From Clostridia bacterium (GTDB taxonomy: Bacteria; Bacillota; Clostridia; Christensenellales; CAG-138), in the NCBI GenBank assembly GCA_017619735.1, contig JAFZRT010000009.1, forward strand, positions 1 through 43,286: a stretch of 43,286 nucleotides of DNA, in the 5' to 3' direction. Made by a program: the position numbers and the translations under genes. Below the pieces are notes generated by a model that worked only from the letters and a program-made list of their open reading frames with translations, searched no databases and had not been told where the DNA came from. Of the stretch, positions 1 to 9,042 are shown in pieces (the stretch's first letter is position 1; every line of letters starts with the position of its first letter).

Positions 1-2
1 CC

Positions 3-1340
3 CGCGATTTCGACTGGTCCGAGACCGAGAACAACAAGCTCCTCTTTGAGATGAGCGCGAAGTACGGCACCCCATACTTCTCCAACTACATCAACTCCGA
101 CATGGAGCCCTCCGACGTGCGCTCCATGTGCTGCAGGCTCCGCCTCGACCTCAGGGAGCTGCGCAAAAAGTCCGGCGGCTTCTTCGGTTCCGGCGAATCC
201 ACCGGCTCCGTCGGCGTCGTCACGATCAACATGCCCCGCATCGCGTACCTCGCGGCCGATGAGAAGGACTTCTACGCCCGTCTCGACCGCCTCATGGACG
301 TCGCCGCCCGCTCCCTGAAGACCAAGCGCACCGTCATCACGAAGCTCCTCGAAGCCGGCCTCTACCCCTACACCAAGAGGTATCTGGGCACCTTCGCCAA
401 CCACTTCTCCACCATCGGCCTGATCGGCATGAACGAGGTCGGCCTCAACGCCAAGTGGCTCAGGATGGACCTCACCCACAAGGAGACCCAGGAGTTCGTG
501 AAGCAGGTGCTCAACCACATGCGCGAGCGCCTCTCCGACTATCAGGAGAAGTACGGCGATCTCTATAACCTCGAGGCCACCCCCGCGGAGTCCACGACTT
601 ACCGCTTTGCCAAGCACGACAAGGCCCAGTATCCCGACATCATCACCGCGAACGAGAACGGCACCCCCTACTACACCAACTCCTCTCATCTGCCCGTCGG
701 CTATACCGAGGACATATTCTCCGCTCTCGACATCCAGGACGAGCTCCAGACCCTCTACACCTCCGGTACGGTGTTCCACGCCTTCCTGGGCGAGAAGCTG
801 CCCGACTGGAAGGCCTGCGCCGATCTCGTGAGGAAGATCGCGGAGAATTACCGCCTGCCCTACTACACCATGAGCCCGACCTACTCCGTATGCGCGGATC
901 ACGGCTACATAAAGGGCGAGCATTTCACCTGCCCCACCTGCGGCCGCAAGACCGAGGTGTACAGCCGCATCACCGGCTACTACCGCCCCGTTCAGAACTG
1001 GAACGACGGCAAGGCGCAGGAGTTCAAGGACCGCCAGACCTACGTCATCGAAAACTCGGTGCTGACCCACAGCGGCGTTTGTCATGAGGCCGACGACGCT
1101 CCCGCCGGCGGCGAGGAGAGGACGATACTCTTTGTCTCCCACACCTGCCCCAACTGCAGGACGGCCAAGACCGTTCTCGACAACGCGGGCGTTGAGTACG
1201 AGACCGTCGTCGCCGACGACAACGTCGACCTCGTCCACAGGTACGGCGTATACCAGGCGCCCACCCTCGTCAAGGTCAACGAGGCCGGCGTCGAAAGCTT
1301 CCGCGGCGTGTCCGAGATAATGGGCTGGCTGAGGAAATAA
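3..1340 (+). CDS. nrdD: Anaerobic (class III) ribonucleoside-triphosphate reductase, 3' part, with fused redoxin domain
   Basis: The catalytic subunit reduces ribonucleotides to deoxyribonucleotides without oxygen, using a glycyl radical. The gene enters from the left edge; 445 residues are visible and the open frame continues upstream of the first internal Met at 51. The motif RITGYY at 963-980 carries the radical glycine (codon 975-977). A Cys pair (MCCRL, about 126-140) lies about 280 residues before it, which fits the thiyl-radical cysteine of the family. Zinc-ligand cysteines (VCADHG, CPTCG, SGVC) surround the glycine. After the usual C-terminus comes a thioredoxin/glutaredoxin-like domain of about 75 residues with a CPNC active site (about 1146-1157) and a cis-Pro motif (QAPT). 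The fusion suggests that the reductase carries its own dithiol donor rather than using formate; this is inference. No nrdG follows, and the gene ends in a terminator. Confidence 0.93.
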   Translation, partial: RDFDWSETENNKLLFEMSAKYGTPYFSNYINSDMEPSDVRSMCCRLRLDLRELRKKSGGFFGSGESTGSVGVVTINMPRIAYLAADEKDFYARLDRLMDVAARSLKTKRTVITKLLEAGLYPYTKRYLGTFANHFSTIGLIGMNEVGLNAKWLRMDLTHKETQEFVKQVLNHMRERLSDYQEKYGDLYNLEATPAESTTYRFAKHDKAQYPDIITANENGTPYYTNSSHLPVGYTEDIFSALDIQDELQTLYTSGTVFHAFLGEKLPDWKACADLVRKIAENYRLPYYTMSPTYSVCADHGYIKGEHFTCPTCGRKTEVYSRITGYYRPVQNWNDGKAQEFKDRQTYVIENSVLTHSGVCHEADDAPAGGEERTILFVSHTCPNCRTAKTVLDNAGVEYETVVADDNVDLVHRYGVYQAPTLVKVNEAGVESFRGVSEIMGWLRK

Positions 1341-1353
1341 GCCAAAAAGCATG

Positions 1354-1390
1354 AAAACGCTCCCGGGTTTTCCCGGGAGCGTTCTTTATT
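1354..1390. terminator. Bidirectional terminator between nrdD and the lipoprotein gene
   Basis: A perfect 12-bp stem (1356-1367 with 1372-1383) closes a TTTT loop. T-rich sequence follows on the plus strand, and AAAA precedes the stem so the minus strand also ends in Ts. It serves both converging genes. Confidence 0.85.
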
Positions 1391-1400
1391 TGTTATGATA

Positions 1401-3077
1401 TCAGCCTGCGTACCAGTTATCGCAGTACTCGTCCTGATCAATGCCGTTCACATAGTACTGCCAGCCGATGATCCTCAGCTCGGCGCGGACGAGGGTGCCG
1501 TCCTCGAGCTTCAGCGTGATGTAGGTCCAGTAGTCGGTCTCGTAGGGCAGTATCATCGTGCCCGCGGGAAGGGTCATGGGCGCGCCGTCCTTGGTGACCT
1601 CCATGTCGATCTTGAGAGGACGGAAACCGTGGGAGTACTCGGTGGGCTCATCATAGCGGAAGGGTTCGAGGAACCTGAAGCCCTCGTCGGTCACGACCGC
1701 GTGGGATCTGACCATCTGGGTATCGAAGAGGTCGATACGCGTCATTACCGGTATGCCGTGAGTTGTATCGAAAGATTTGGGATCGTCCCAGTCGCCCATA
1801 AAATCGAGGTCCGCGGCCGTACCGAACCGGGATACTCCGTCGCCGTTCTCGTTCACGCGCAGCGCCCACATGGCTGAGTAGTCATCACCGGTATTGTAGG
1901 TGAACAGCACTTCAAGGCGCTCGTCGGCAGTGTTGCTGTCGACTATGAACATCGTGTGATCGAACGCCGCATACTCGGTGGCAAAGGCATATTCCTTGTC
2001 GGGGTCGGACCCGAGGGTAACCGTGACGACGCACATGAACATTTGAGAACCGTGTTCGGTCTCCTCAGCTCTCACAGTCACGGTATCGGGCTTGCCGTCA
2101 AAGTCGAGATCGACCTCGACGGGTACGCCGTCTTCGACCTTTATGCACATATCGGAGAAGGAGGGAGCTTCGCCCTCATACATGGGGAACATTGCCTCGG
2201 TACGGGTGAACTTGGTCTCCAGCTTGAAATTGTTGCCTACGGGAGGCTCTTTGCCGGTTATATCGACGGTCTCATCTTCGGAGTAGACCTTGCCGATACC
2301 GTCGTACCAGCCGACGAAGGAATAATCCCTGTCGGGTATCGCGCTGATCTCCACCTTTGGCGCGGACTGCATGCAGCACCTTATGCCCACGGCGCCGTCA
2401 TAGCCCGACTCGAGCTCGATCCATTTGGAATCGGTATCCTCCTCGCCGAGCTTATAGCTGCAGTGGAGCGTATTGCGGGCGGAGACGCTTATGCGGTAAA
2501 GCGAATCGGAGCTGACGTAAACGGAGTTTTCCACGCATTCCGAAAGGATGAGCAGCTCAAGCTTGGGACAGTTGACAATCGTGACGTCATAGAGCTCCAC
2601 TCTGTCGGTCCAGAAGCTCATGAGCTCGGGGAAGCCGTCCAGCACGAGCTCGCCGTCAAGGCGGACGGGATCGAGACCGCCCTCATCGTTCGGGACGAGC
2701 TGGCTTTCCGCAGCCCACAGATTGATGTTCACAACATGTCCGTCCTCGCTCCAGACCACAGCGGGGCGATCGGCGTTGCCGGGACCGTTCCAAGTTGCGG
2801 GATCGGCGGGATCGTAATTATCGAACAGCCTTTCGCCGTTCTTTTTGCTGCCGCTGTGATCGATATCGAAGAAGGCGGCGAGCTTCTGGAGCTCATCCTC
2901 GTTATAGGGGATGGGCTTTGCGGGCTCCTCGGTCGGCTCCTGAGTGGGGACCTCCGCCGAGTTCTCGGTCGGCTTCGGCGCCTCTGTGGGATCCGCCGTG
3001 CCGCTCTGCGGCGTCTTGCATGCCGCAAGCGAGAGTACGAGCACGAGTGCCAGCACTGCGCAGATCATCCTTTTCAT
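1401..3077 (-). CDS. Secreted LRR-like lipoprotein with InlB-type B repeat
   Basis: The 558-residue protein begins with a lipoprotein signal peptide (lipobox LAAC, Cys20), followed by a Pro/Glu/Thr-rich linker to about residue 57. Residues 58-115 form a module (…KKNGERLF…YDPADPATW…) that is also present in the minus-strand protein at 35716-37251. Residues 140-205 look like irregular leucine-rich repeats. A FVGWYDGIG segment at about 253 resembles Listeria-Bacteroides/InlB B repeats. The C-terminal half holds a DLDFDGKPD motif reminiscent of FG-GAP/VCBS calcium loops. No enzyme motif was recognised; it is probably a surface binding protein. RBS GGAG sits 9 nt before the ATG, and an ECF-type promoter lies at 3134-3164. 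Confidence 0.72.
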   Translation of the reverse strand: MKRMICAVLALVLVLSLAACKTPQSGTADPTEAPKPTENSAEVPTQEPTEEPAKPIPYNEDELQKLAAFFDIDHSGSKKNGERLFDNYDPADPATWNGPGNADRPAVVWSEDGHVVNINLWAAESQLVPNDEGGLDPVRLDGELVLDGFPELMSFWTDRVELYDVTIVNCPKLELLILSECVENSVYVSSDSLYRISVSARNTLHCSYKLGEEDTDSKWIELESGYDGAVGIRCCMQSAPKVEISAIPDRDYSFVGWYDGIGKVYSEDETVDITGKEPPVGNNFKLETKFTRTEAMFPMYEGEAPSFSDMCIKVEDGVPVEVDLDFDGKPDTVTVRAEETEHGSQMFMCVVTVTLGSDPDKEYAFATEYAAFDHTMFIVDSNTADERLEVLFTYNTGDDYSAMWALRVNENGDGVSRFGTAADLDFMGDWDDPKSFDTTHGIPVMTRIDLFDTQMVRSHAVVTDEGFRFLEPFRYDEPTEYSHGFRPLKIDMEVTKDGAPMTLPAGTMILPYETDYWTYITLKLEDGTLVRAELRIIGWQYYVNGIDQDEYCDNWYAG

Positions 3078-3133
3078 GATAATAACTCCATCAATGATTA
3101 AATGTTGTAAATGCCGTTCACCGGCCTTTCACT

Positions 3134-3164
3134 TATATAACGCGCGAGAGAGCTCTTCGGTTCC
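3134..3164 (-). promoter_or_regulatory. ECF-sigma-type promoter, copy 1
   Basis: On the minus strand GGAACC (3159-3164) is followed after exactly 16 nt by CGTTATATA (3134-3142). GGAAC is the classic -35 of ECF sigma factors. The same two boxes with the same spacing occur at 29396-29426 and 37293-37323. It lies about 57 nt upstream of the lipoprotein start. Confidence 0.7.
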
Positions 3165-3262
3165 ATTAATCTTATCATTTTCTGTCATTTTTCAAAATAT
3201 ATTATTTTTTCCCGCGCCGTTTTTCGGCGGCCTCCCCCGCCGCCCGACGCTGCTCTTTTTTA

Positions 3263-3291
3263 TTGACATTGCCGTGCGGAAATGCTATATT
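3263..3291 (+). promoter_or_regulatory. Sigma-A-type promoter for the BspA-like gene
   Basis: TTGACA (3263-3268), a 17-nt spacer and TATATT (3286-3291). It places transcription start near 3298, about 43 nt before the ATG at 3341. Confidence 0.8.
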
Positions 3292-3340
3292 TACATTCGT
3301 ACATTGCCCCCGCGGCAGGATACAGGAGGATACATCCCAA

Positions 3341-5374
3341 ATGAAAAAGACCATGGGCTTTCTATGCGCGGCCCTGCTCGCCGCACTCGTTTTTTGTATG
3401 TTGCCCGTCCCCGCGCTCGCTTCCGAGCTGACCGGCTCCTGCGGCGAAAACGTGACCTACGTTTACGACACCGACTCCAAGGTGCTGACGCTTTCAGGCG
3501 ACGGCCCCACGAACGATTACACCATCCGTCAGAGCCCCTTCTGGGCGACCGCCATCAGGAACAACTGCACGAAGATAGTCGTCGGCGAGGGAGTGACCCG
3601 CATAGGCAACTACCTCTTCCACTTCCTGACCAAGGTCACGGACGTGACGCTCCCCTCGACCCTTGAGTCGATAGGCAATTATGCGCTCAACAACCTTTTG
3701 CTCGTCACCGAGTTCGATCTTCCCTCCGGTCTGACCCAGCTCGGCGAGAACTGCTTCGGCACCTGCAAGGCGCTGACCACGATAACGATCCCCTCCGGCG
3801 TGACGGAGATACCCAAGCAGTGCTTCAACTCCTGCCTGGCGCTGACCTCCGCCGTGCTCCCGGACGGCGTCACCGCGATACGCGATTCCGCCTTCGCCGG
3901 CTGCTCCGCGCTTGCCGAGATCAATATCCCCGCCTCGCTCACGACCATCGGGAAGACCGTGTTCTCCACAACTCAGATAACCTCCGTGGACATCCCCGCC
4001 TGCACGACGAGCATACTCAACGACTCCTTCAGCGGCGCTCCCGCGCTGACCGCGATAAACGTCGCCGCTGACAACCCCAACTACACCTCAGTCGGCGGCG
4101 TGCTGTACAACAAGGACAAGACGCTGCTCATGCGCTGTCCTCAGGGCTACGTCGGCACCTGTGAGATCGATCCCGTCTGCGAGGAGATCCATTTCGACGC
4201 GTTCCAGAACTGCTCGGTACTTACATCCGTCTCCATCCCCGCAAGCGTGACGAAGATAGGCAATCAGGCGTTCCAGTACTCCGGCCTCACGTCGATCACC
4301 ATACCCGAGACCGTCACCGTGCTCGAGAACAGCTTCTGCCAGTCCTGCCCGAACCTCACCGAGGCGACGGTCAACGCCTCCGTAGAGCTGCTCGAGAGCT
4401 ACGCCTTCAACGGCTGCCCGTCCCTTACGAATGTCGTGCTCGGCCCGTCCATTAAGAGCATCGGCATCGGCGCGTTCGCGTACTGCACCATGCTTTCCTC
4501 GATCGCGCTTCCCGATGAGCTCACGGCCATCCCCAACGACTGCTTTTCAGGCTGCACCTCCCTCGCGGGCATCGAGATCCCCGCGGCGGTCACATCGATC
4601 GGCTCGAACGCCTTCGACGGATGCACCTCCCTTACGGGAGTCACTCTGCCCGACGGGCTCGTATCCCTCGGCGGCACCGCGTTCCGTCAGACCGCGATCA
4701 CCTCTATGACGGTGCCCGCGGGCGTCACGGTCATCGAAGGCACCGTGTTCTCCGCTTGTCAGTCTCTGACCGAGGTCGATCTCCTCGGCGAGATCACGAT
4801 CGTCCGCGGCAGCGCTTTCTCCAACTGCGCCTCACTCGCCAAGGTCACCTTCCGCTGCGCACCGCTCGATCCCAAGAACGCAAATCCCTATGCCTTCAAC
4901 GGAACCTCGGAATCGTTCGAGATCCATTACCCGAGCTATTATCCCGCATGGGACGCCGAACGCCCCTTTGACCAGAACGGCATGAAATACAATTACGTCA
5001 TGGACGTCGTCTCCGCTTATGAGACTATCGTCAAGGTCGACGTAAGGGAGCGTCATGAGTCCGACACCATCCGCGATATGCGCTTCACGGTGCAGCTCAA
5101 CCACTGCGAGGGCAGCGAGGTCACCGCCCGCCGCGTGGTGTTCACCAACGGCGCGAACGGCAAGACCTTCACGCTCGACTGCCCCAACACGCTCTACACC
5201 GCGGAGGACGGCTCCTACGAGCTGTTCACCGCCATACTGCGCAACGTGCCGAGGCGGCATTACAACACCGAGATCACCGCGCAGGCGTTCATCGACGTCA
5301 CCGGCTCCTGGGAGGGAACCGTCGTCTCCGTACCTATGACGGCGAAGATAAACGATATCCTCAACGTCGACTGA
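3341..5374 (+). CDS. Secreted BspA-type leucine-rich-repeat protein
   Basis: A 677-residue exported protein. The start at 3341 has a strong RBS (AGGAGGA, 3324-3330); the longer open frame from 3263 overlaps the promoter and is rejected. A signal peptide of about 25 residues ends in PALA/S. From about residue 75 to 520 there are many LRR_5 (BspA/TpLRR) units of about 23 residues with the pattern LTxIxIPxxVTxIGxxAFxxCxxL. A C-terminal beta-rich region of about 140 residues follows, with no LPXTG, dockerin or transmembrane anchor. Family members are adhesins or surface binding proteins; the ligand here is unknown. Its promoter is of ordinary sigma-A type, unlike the ECF promoter of the divergent lipoprotein gene. 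Confidence 0.85.
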   Translation: MKKTMGFLCAALLAALVFCMLPVPALASELTGSCGENVTYVYDTDSKVLTLSGDGPTNDYTIRQSPFWATAIRNNCTKIVVGEGVTRIGNYLFHFLTKVTDVTLPSTLESIGNYALNNLLLVTEFDLPSGLTQLGENCFGTCKALTTITIPSGVTEIPKQCFNSCLALTSAVLPDGVTAIRDSAFAGCSALAEINIPASLTTIGKTVFSTTQITSVDIPACTTSILNDSFSGAPALTAINVAADNPNYTSVGGVLYNKDKTLLMRCPQGYVGTCEIDPVCEEIHFDAFQNCSVLTSVSIPASVTKIGNQAFQYSGLTSITIPETVTVLENSFCQSCPNLTEATVNASVELLESYAFNGCPSLTNVVLGPSIKSIGIGAFAYCTMLSSIALPDELTAIPNDCFSGCTSLAGIEIPAAVTSIGSNAFDGCTSLTGVTLPDGLVSLGGTAFRQTAITSMTVPAGVTVIEGTVFSACQSLTEVDLLGEITIVRGSAFSNCASLAKVTFRCAPLDPKNANPYAFNGTSESFEIHYPSYYPAWDAERPFDQNGMKYNYVMDVVSAYETIVKVDVRERHESDTIRDMRFTVQLNHCEGSEVTARRVVFTNGANGKTFTLDCPNTLYTAEDGSYELFTAILRNVPRRHYNTEITAQAFIDVTGSWEGTVVSVPMTAKINDILNVD

Positions 5375-5382
5375 CGAACAAC

Positions 5383-5422
5383 AAAAAGCGCCTCTCCGCT
5401 TTCCTGCGGGAGGCGCTTTTTT
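5383..5422. terminator. Bidirectional terminator between the LRR gene and copA
   Basis: Stem AAAAAGCGCCTC (5383-5394) pairs with GAGGCGCTTTTT (5410-5421). A-rich and T-rich flanks allow termination of the converging transcripts. Confidence 0.85.
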
Positions 5423-5437
5423 ATTCCGTTTTTACAT

Positions 5438-7981
5438 TCACCGGGGCCGTTCGACGCCGAGCACCGTGTAGTCCTGCTCCTCGACCGCCCTTACGAGGTC
5501 GGCGTCGTCCACGGGCGCGTTCAGCAGGACCTCCGCCCTACCCGCGGTGTGGTCGGCAGTCGCCCCCGCGACGCCGTGAACGGCCTCGAGCGCGCTCTTG
5601 ACGCTCGCCTCGCAGTGATGGCACATCATGCCTTCTATGCGGATGATCCTCCTCTCCGTACCGGAGGCGGCAGTCCGCGCGGCGGCGATCTCCTCAACGG
5701 CCTCCGCCGAAACGGGCCTGCCCTTCCTGTCGTGCTTCGGATCGTGAGGATCCACGAGGTTGAGCCGGAGCGCATTCATGCAGACGAAGAAGCTCGACAG
5801 CGCCATGGCGGCGGCGCCGTACATGGGCTTCATCTCGACTCCGTAGAGCCCCATCGCGAGGGGTATGCACGCGGCGTTGTAGAAGAACGCCCAGAACAGG
5901 TTCTGGTGGATATTGCGTATCGTGGCTCTGCTGAGGCGTATAGCCGCGGTCACGTCCGAGAGGCGGCTCTTCATGACCACTATGTCCGCCGCGTCGATCG
6001 CGACGTCCGTCCCCGCGCCGATGGCTATGCCGTTGTCCGCCTCGGTCAGCGCGGGCGCGTCGTTGATGCCGTCGCCGACCATCGCCACTCTGCCGAGCGG
6101 CTTCAGCGCGCGTATGACCTCCGCCTTGCCGTCCGGCAGCACGCCCGCTATCACGTGATCCGCGCCTGCCATTTTGCAGACGGCCCTTGCCGTGCGCTCG
6201 TTGTCGCCCGTGAGCATTACGGTCTCGACGCCCATACCGCGAAGCTCGCGTATCGCATCAGCGGAATCCTCCTTTATGGGATCGGCGACTGCGATGAGGC
6301 CGATGAGCTCGCCCGCGCGGGCGAACAGGAGCGGCGTTTTCCCCTCCTCCGCAAGCCGGTCGGCCCGATCGGAAACGGCCTCATTCACGAGGCCCTTCGA
6401 GGCGAGGTATTTGAGACTTCCGCCGAGGAGCTCCGCGCCGTCCAGCTTGGCGCGCAGTCCGTTGCCGGGGAGGGCTTCGAATTCCGTCGTCCCGGGCAGC
6501 TCGAGCCCCTCCGCGGCGGCCGTTACGGCCCTTGCGAGGGGGTGTTCGCTGTTCTTCTCGAGAGCGGCGGCGAGCGTCAAAAGTTCCGTTTCGTCCCCGC
6601 GCAGCGGTACGACGTCGGTGACGCGCGGCTCGCCCATGGTCGCGGTGCCGGTCTTGTCGAGGGCGACTATCTGCGTCCTGCCCGCGCCCTCGAGCGCGGC
6701 GGCGGTCTTGTAGAGCACGCCGTTCTTCGCGCCGACGCCGCTGCCGACCATTATCGCGACGGGCGTCGCGAGCCCGAGCGCGCAGGGGCAGCTGATGACG
6801 AGCACGGATATCCCGCGTGCGACGGCAAACGGAAACGGCCGCTTTGCTATGAGCCAGCCGACGACCGTGAGCACAGCGAGCGCGATCACCGCCGGCACGA
6901 ATATCCCGGACACCTTATCGGCTATCCTTGCGAGCGGCGCCTTTGTCGCGGCCGCGTCGGACACCGTCTTTATTATCTGCGCAAGAGTCGTATCCTCGCC
7001 GACGCGGGTCGCGCGGCACTCGATATACCCCTGCTGATTCAGCGTCGCCGCGGATACGGTGTCGCCCTCCTCCTTGTCGGCGGGTATGCTCTCGCCGGTC
7101 AGCGCGGATTCGTTGACCGCGGTCATGCCCTTTACGATGACTCCGTCCACCGGGATCTGCTCGCCGGGACGGACGACGAAGATATCGCCCGTTCTGACCT
7201 CCTCCACGGGGACTTCTGTCTCTGCCCCGTCCCGCAGCAGCACCGCTGTCTTTGGCGCGAGCCGCATCAGACCCTTCAGCGCGTCGGTGGTGCGGCCCTT
7301 CGACATGGCCTCCAGCATCTTGCCAACGGTGATGAGCGTGGGTATCATGGCAGCCGATTCGAAATACAGGTTCATTCCGTACTTCATCACGGTATCGTGC
7401 CGCCCCTCGCCCATGGCGATTATCATAATGAACAGCTCCGCGAGGGAGTACGCGAAGGACGCGCCGGAGCCCAGAGCCACGAGAGTGTCCATGTTGGGCG
7501 CGCCGCGGAAGAGGGATCTGAAGCCGGAGGTGAAGAACCGGCCGTTTATCACCATCACCGCCGCGGCGAGCAGCAGCTCGAACAGCCCGAGGAACACGTG
7601 ATTGTCGAACACCTTCGGCGCGGGCCAGCCCCACATGCCGTGCCCCATGGAGAAGTACATCAGCACGAGCAGTATCGGCACGGAGAAGAGCAGGCGCCTT
7701 TTGAGCTTTGGCGTCTCGCGGTCACGGAGCGCCTCCGCGTCCGCCCACGACGGGGTCCCGCTCTGCGCGGGCTTATTTGCCGCGTCCTTTGGCGAGGCGC
7801 CGTAACCGGCCTTTTCGACGGCGCGGACTATCTCCTCGTCGGAGGCGGTCCCCTCGACGCCCATCGAGTTCGTCAGCAGGCTGACGGAGCAGGACGCGAC
7901 GCCCGGCACGGCCGAAACGGCCTTTTCCACCCTTGCGGAGCACGCGGCGCAGCTCATGCCCGTAACATTGTATTGCTTCAT
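5438..7981 (-). CDS. copA: Copper-exporting P1B-type ATPase with N- and C-terminal HMA domains
   Basis: The 847-residue membrane pump exports Cu(I) using ATP. Visible in order are an N-terminal HMA domain (GMSCAAC, 8-14), transmembrane helices from about 95, actuator TGES (295-298), the metal site CPC (398-400), phosphorylation motif DKTGT (442-446), SEHPL (478-482) and GDGIND (636-641). The membrane Cu(I) residues YN (701-702) and M-x2-SS (726-730) are present. A second HMA domain (GMMCHHC, 784-790) is fused at the C-terminus after a linker, in the place where a separate CopZ chaperone might be expected. It lies 10 nt after csoR and so shares its copper-controlled promoter. ATG at 7979-7981. 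Confidence 0.95.
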   Translation of the reverse strand: MKQYNVTGMSCAACSARVEKAVSAVPGVASCSVSLLTNSMGVEGTASDEEIVRAVEKAGYGASPKDAANKPAQSGTPSWADAEALRDRETPKLKRRLLFSVPILLVLMYFSMGHGMWGWPAPKVFDNHVFLGLFELLLAAAVMVINGRFFTSGFRSLFRGAPNMDTLVALGSGASFAYSLAELFIMIIAMGEGRHDTVMKYGMNLYFESAAMIPTLITVGKMLEAMSKGRTTDALKGLMRLAPKTAVLLRDGAETEVPVEEVRTGDIFVVRPGEQIPVDGVIVKGMTAVNESALTGESIPADKEEGDTVSAATLNQQGYIECRATRVGEDTTLAQIIKTVSDAAATKAPLARIADKVSGIFVPAVIALAVLTVVGWLIAKRPFPFAVARGISVLVISCPCALGLATPVAIMVGSGVGAKNGVLYKTAAALEGAGRTQIVALDKTGTATMGEPRVTDVVPLRGDETELLTLAAALEKNSEHPLARAVTAAAEGLELPGTTEFEALPGNGLRAKLDGAELLGGSLKYLASKGLVNEAVSDRADRLAEEGKTPLLFARAGELIGLIAVADPIKEDSADAIRELRGMGVETVMLTGDNERTARAVCKMAGADHVIAGVLPDGKAEVIRALKPLGRVAMVGDGINDAPALTEADNGIAIGAGTDVAIDAADIVVMKSRLSDVTAAIRLSRATIRNIHQNLFWAFFYNAACIPLAMGLYGVEMKPMYGAAAMALSSFFVCMNALRLNLVDPHDPKHDRKGRPVSAEAVEEIAAARTAASGTERRIIRIEGMMCHHCEASVKSALEAVHGVAGATADHTAGRAEVLLNAPVDDADLVRAVEEQDYTVLGVERPR

Positions 7982-7991
7982 ATCCGTTCCC

Positions 7992-8306
7992 CTATCTCAT
8001 CAGTTTTTTCAGCGTTTCCATAAGCTCGTCGACGGCTTCTTCCCTGCCCGCGCGTATGTCCTCCGTCACGCAGGTGCGCAGGTGCTGAGCGAGCAGCGTC
8101 CTGCAGAAGCTGTTTATCGCCGAGTTGGCTGCGGAGGCCTGCACGAGTATGTCCGGACAGTAGGCGTCCTCCTCCAGCATGCGCTCGAGCCCGCGCACCT
8201 GTCCCTCGATCCGTTTGAGCCGGTTCATGAGATCGCGAAGCTCCTTCCCGTCCCTTATCTTTTTCCGGCAATTCGCGCAGTATGCCTCATCCATGGCTCC
8301 ATCCAT
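7992..8306 (-). CDS. csoR: Copper-sensing transcriptional repressor
   Basis: A 104-residue CsoR/RcnR-family all-helical repressor. The Cu(I) ligands are all present with the family spacing: C50, H75 and C79 (25 and 4 residues apart, as in the Mycobacterium C36/H61/C65 set). An N-terminal extension of about 15 residues carries an extra CxxC (C10, C13). It is the first gene of the csoR-copA operon and is preceded by two GC-rich palindromes typical of CsoR operators, so autoregulation and release by Cu(I) are expected. The first ATG is chosen because AAAGGAG lies 9 nt upstream. Confidence 0.92.
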   Translation of the reverse strand: MDGAMDEAYCANCRKKIRDGKELRDLMNRLKRIEGQVRGLERMLEEDAYCPDILVQASAANSAINSFCRTLLAQHLRTCVTEDIRAGREEAVDELMETLKKLMR

Positions 8307-8325
8307 GTCTTGCGTCTCCTTTCCG

Positions 8326-8383
8326 TACCCCCACGGGGTATCCCATTTGCTCCTATTTTATACCCCCGTGGGGTATTTGTCAA
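8326..8383 (-). promoter_or_regulatory. csoR-copA promoter with two CsoR operators
   Basis: On the minus strand TTGACA (8378-8383) and TAAAAT (8355-8360) are 17 nt apart. The palindrome TACCCCCGTGGGGTA (8361-8375) fills the spacer. A second, TACCCCCACGGGGTA (8326-8340), lies between the start site and the RBS. Both match the known CsoR operator shape, so bound repressor would block polymerase and elongation. Confidence 0.88.
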
Positions 8384-8410
8384 CAGGCGGAGCACGCCAA
8401 CGCAGAATAT

Positions 8411-8435
8411 AAAAAAAGCTCCCCCGCGGGGGAGC
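8411..8435 (-). terminator. Terminator after recR
   Basis: GCTCCCCC-GC-GGGGGAGC followed on the minus strand by seven Ts (plus-strand As at 8411-8417). It insulates csoR from the upstream ybaB-recR unit. Confidence 0.85.
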
Positions 8436-8448
8436 CGAAAGTCGTCGT

Positions 8449-9042
8449 TCAGACCTCTCTCCTGTTTTCGATCGCCTTGAAAAGGGTGATCTCGTCGACA
8501 TATTCGAGGTTTCCGCCGATGGGTATGCCGTGGGCGATGCGGGTGGTCCTGACGCCGAGGGGCTTGAGCTGCTTCGCGATATAGGCCGCGGTGGCCTCGC
8601 CCTCCACGTCGGGGTTGGTGGCGAGTATGACCTCCTTCACGCCGCCGGTCTTCACCCTGTCGATGAGCTCGGAAATACGGATGTCCTCCGGGCCGACGCC
8701 GTCCATGGGCGAGAGCGTGCCGCCCAGCACGTGGTATACGCCGCGGTATTCGCGCATGCGCTCCATGTATGAAACGTCCCGCGCTTCCTTCACGACGCAG
8801 ACGAGCGAACCGTCGCGCTTTTTGTCGGAGCAGATATCGCAGATGTCCTCCTCCGTGAAATTGCCGCAGACGGGGCAGTATTTGATGTTCCTCTTCGCCG
8901 CGGTGAGAGCGGAAGCAAGGCCCTCCACCTCCTCCGTGCTCATGGTGAGGATATGGTAGGCGAGCCGCTGCGCGGTCTTTATGCCTATGCCGGGGAGGCG
9001 GTTCAGCCTCGCCGTGAGGTTTTCAAGCGACTGCGTGCTCAT
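8449..9042 (-). CDS. recR: Recombination mediator RecR
   Basis: The 197-residue protein loads RecA with RecF/RecO in gap repair. It shows the N-terminal helix-hairpin-helix ([16 protein letters not shown], about 13-28), the four-Cys zinc finger (CPVC…CDIC, about 56-71), and a Toprim domain from about 79 with the conserved PDVEGEATA segment. Length is normal for the family. Its ATG shares one base with the TGA of ybaB (TGATG), so the two are translationally coupled, the usual ybaB-recR arrangement. Confidence 0.97.
   Translation of the reverse strand: MSTQSLENLTARLNRLPGIGIKTAQRLAYHILTMSTEEVEGLASALTAAKRNIKYCPVCGNFTEEDICDICSDKKRDGSLVCVVKEARDVSYMERMREYRGVYHVLGGTLSPMDGVGPEDIRISELIDRVKTGGVKEVILATNPDVEGEATAAYIAKQLKPLGVRTTRIAHGIPIGGNLEYVDEITLFKAIENRREV

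Noticed and set aside
5549..8023. An 824-codon open frame on the plus strand opposite copA
   Set aside because: Translated protein is Arg/His/Glu-rich without motifs; the minus strand has every P-type ATPase motif.
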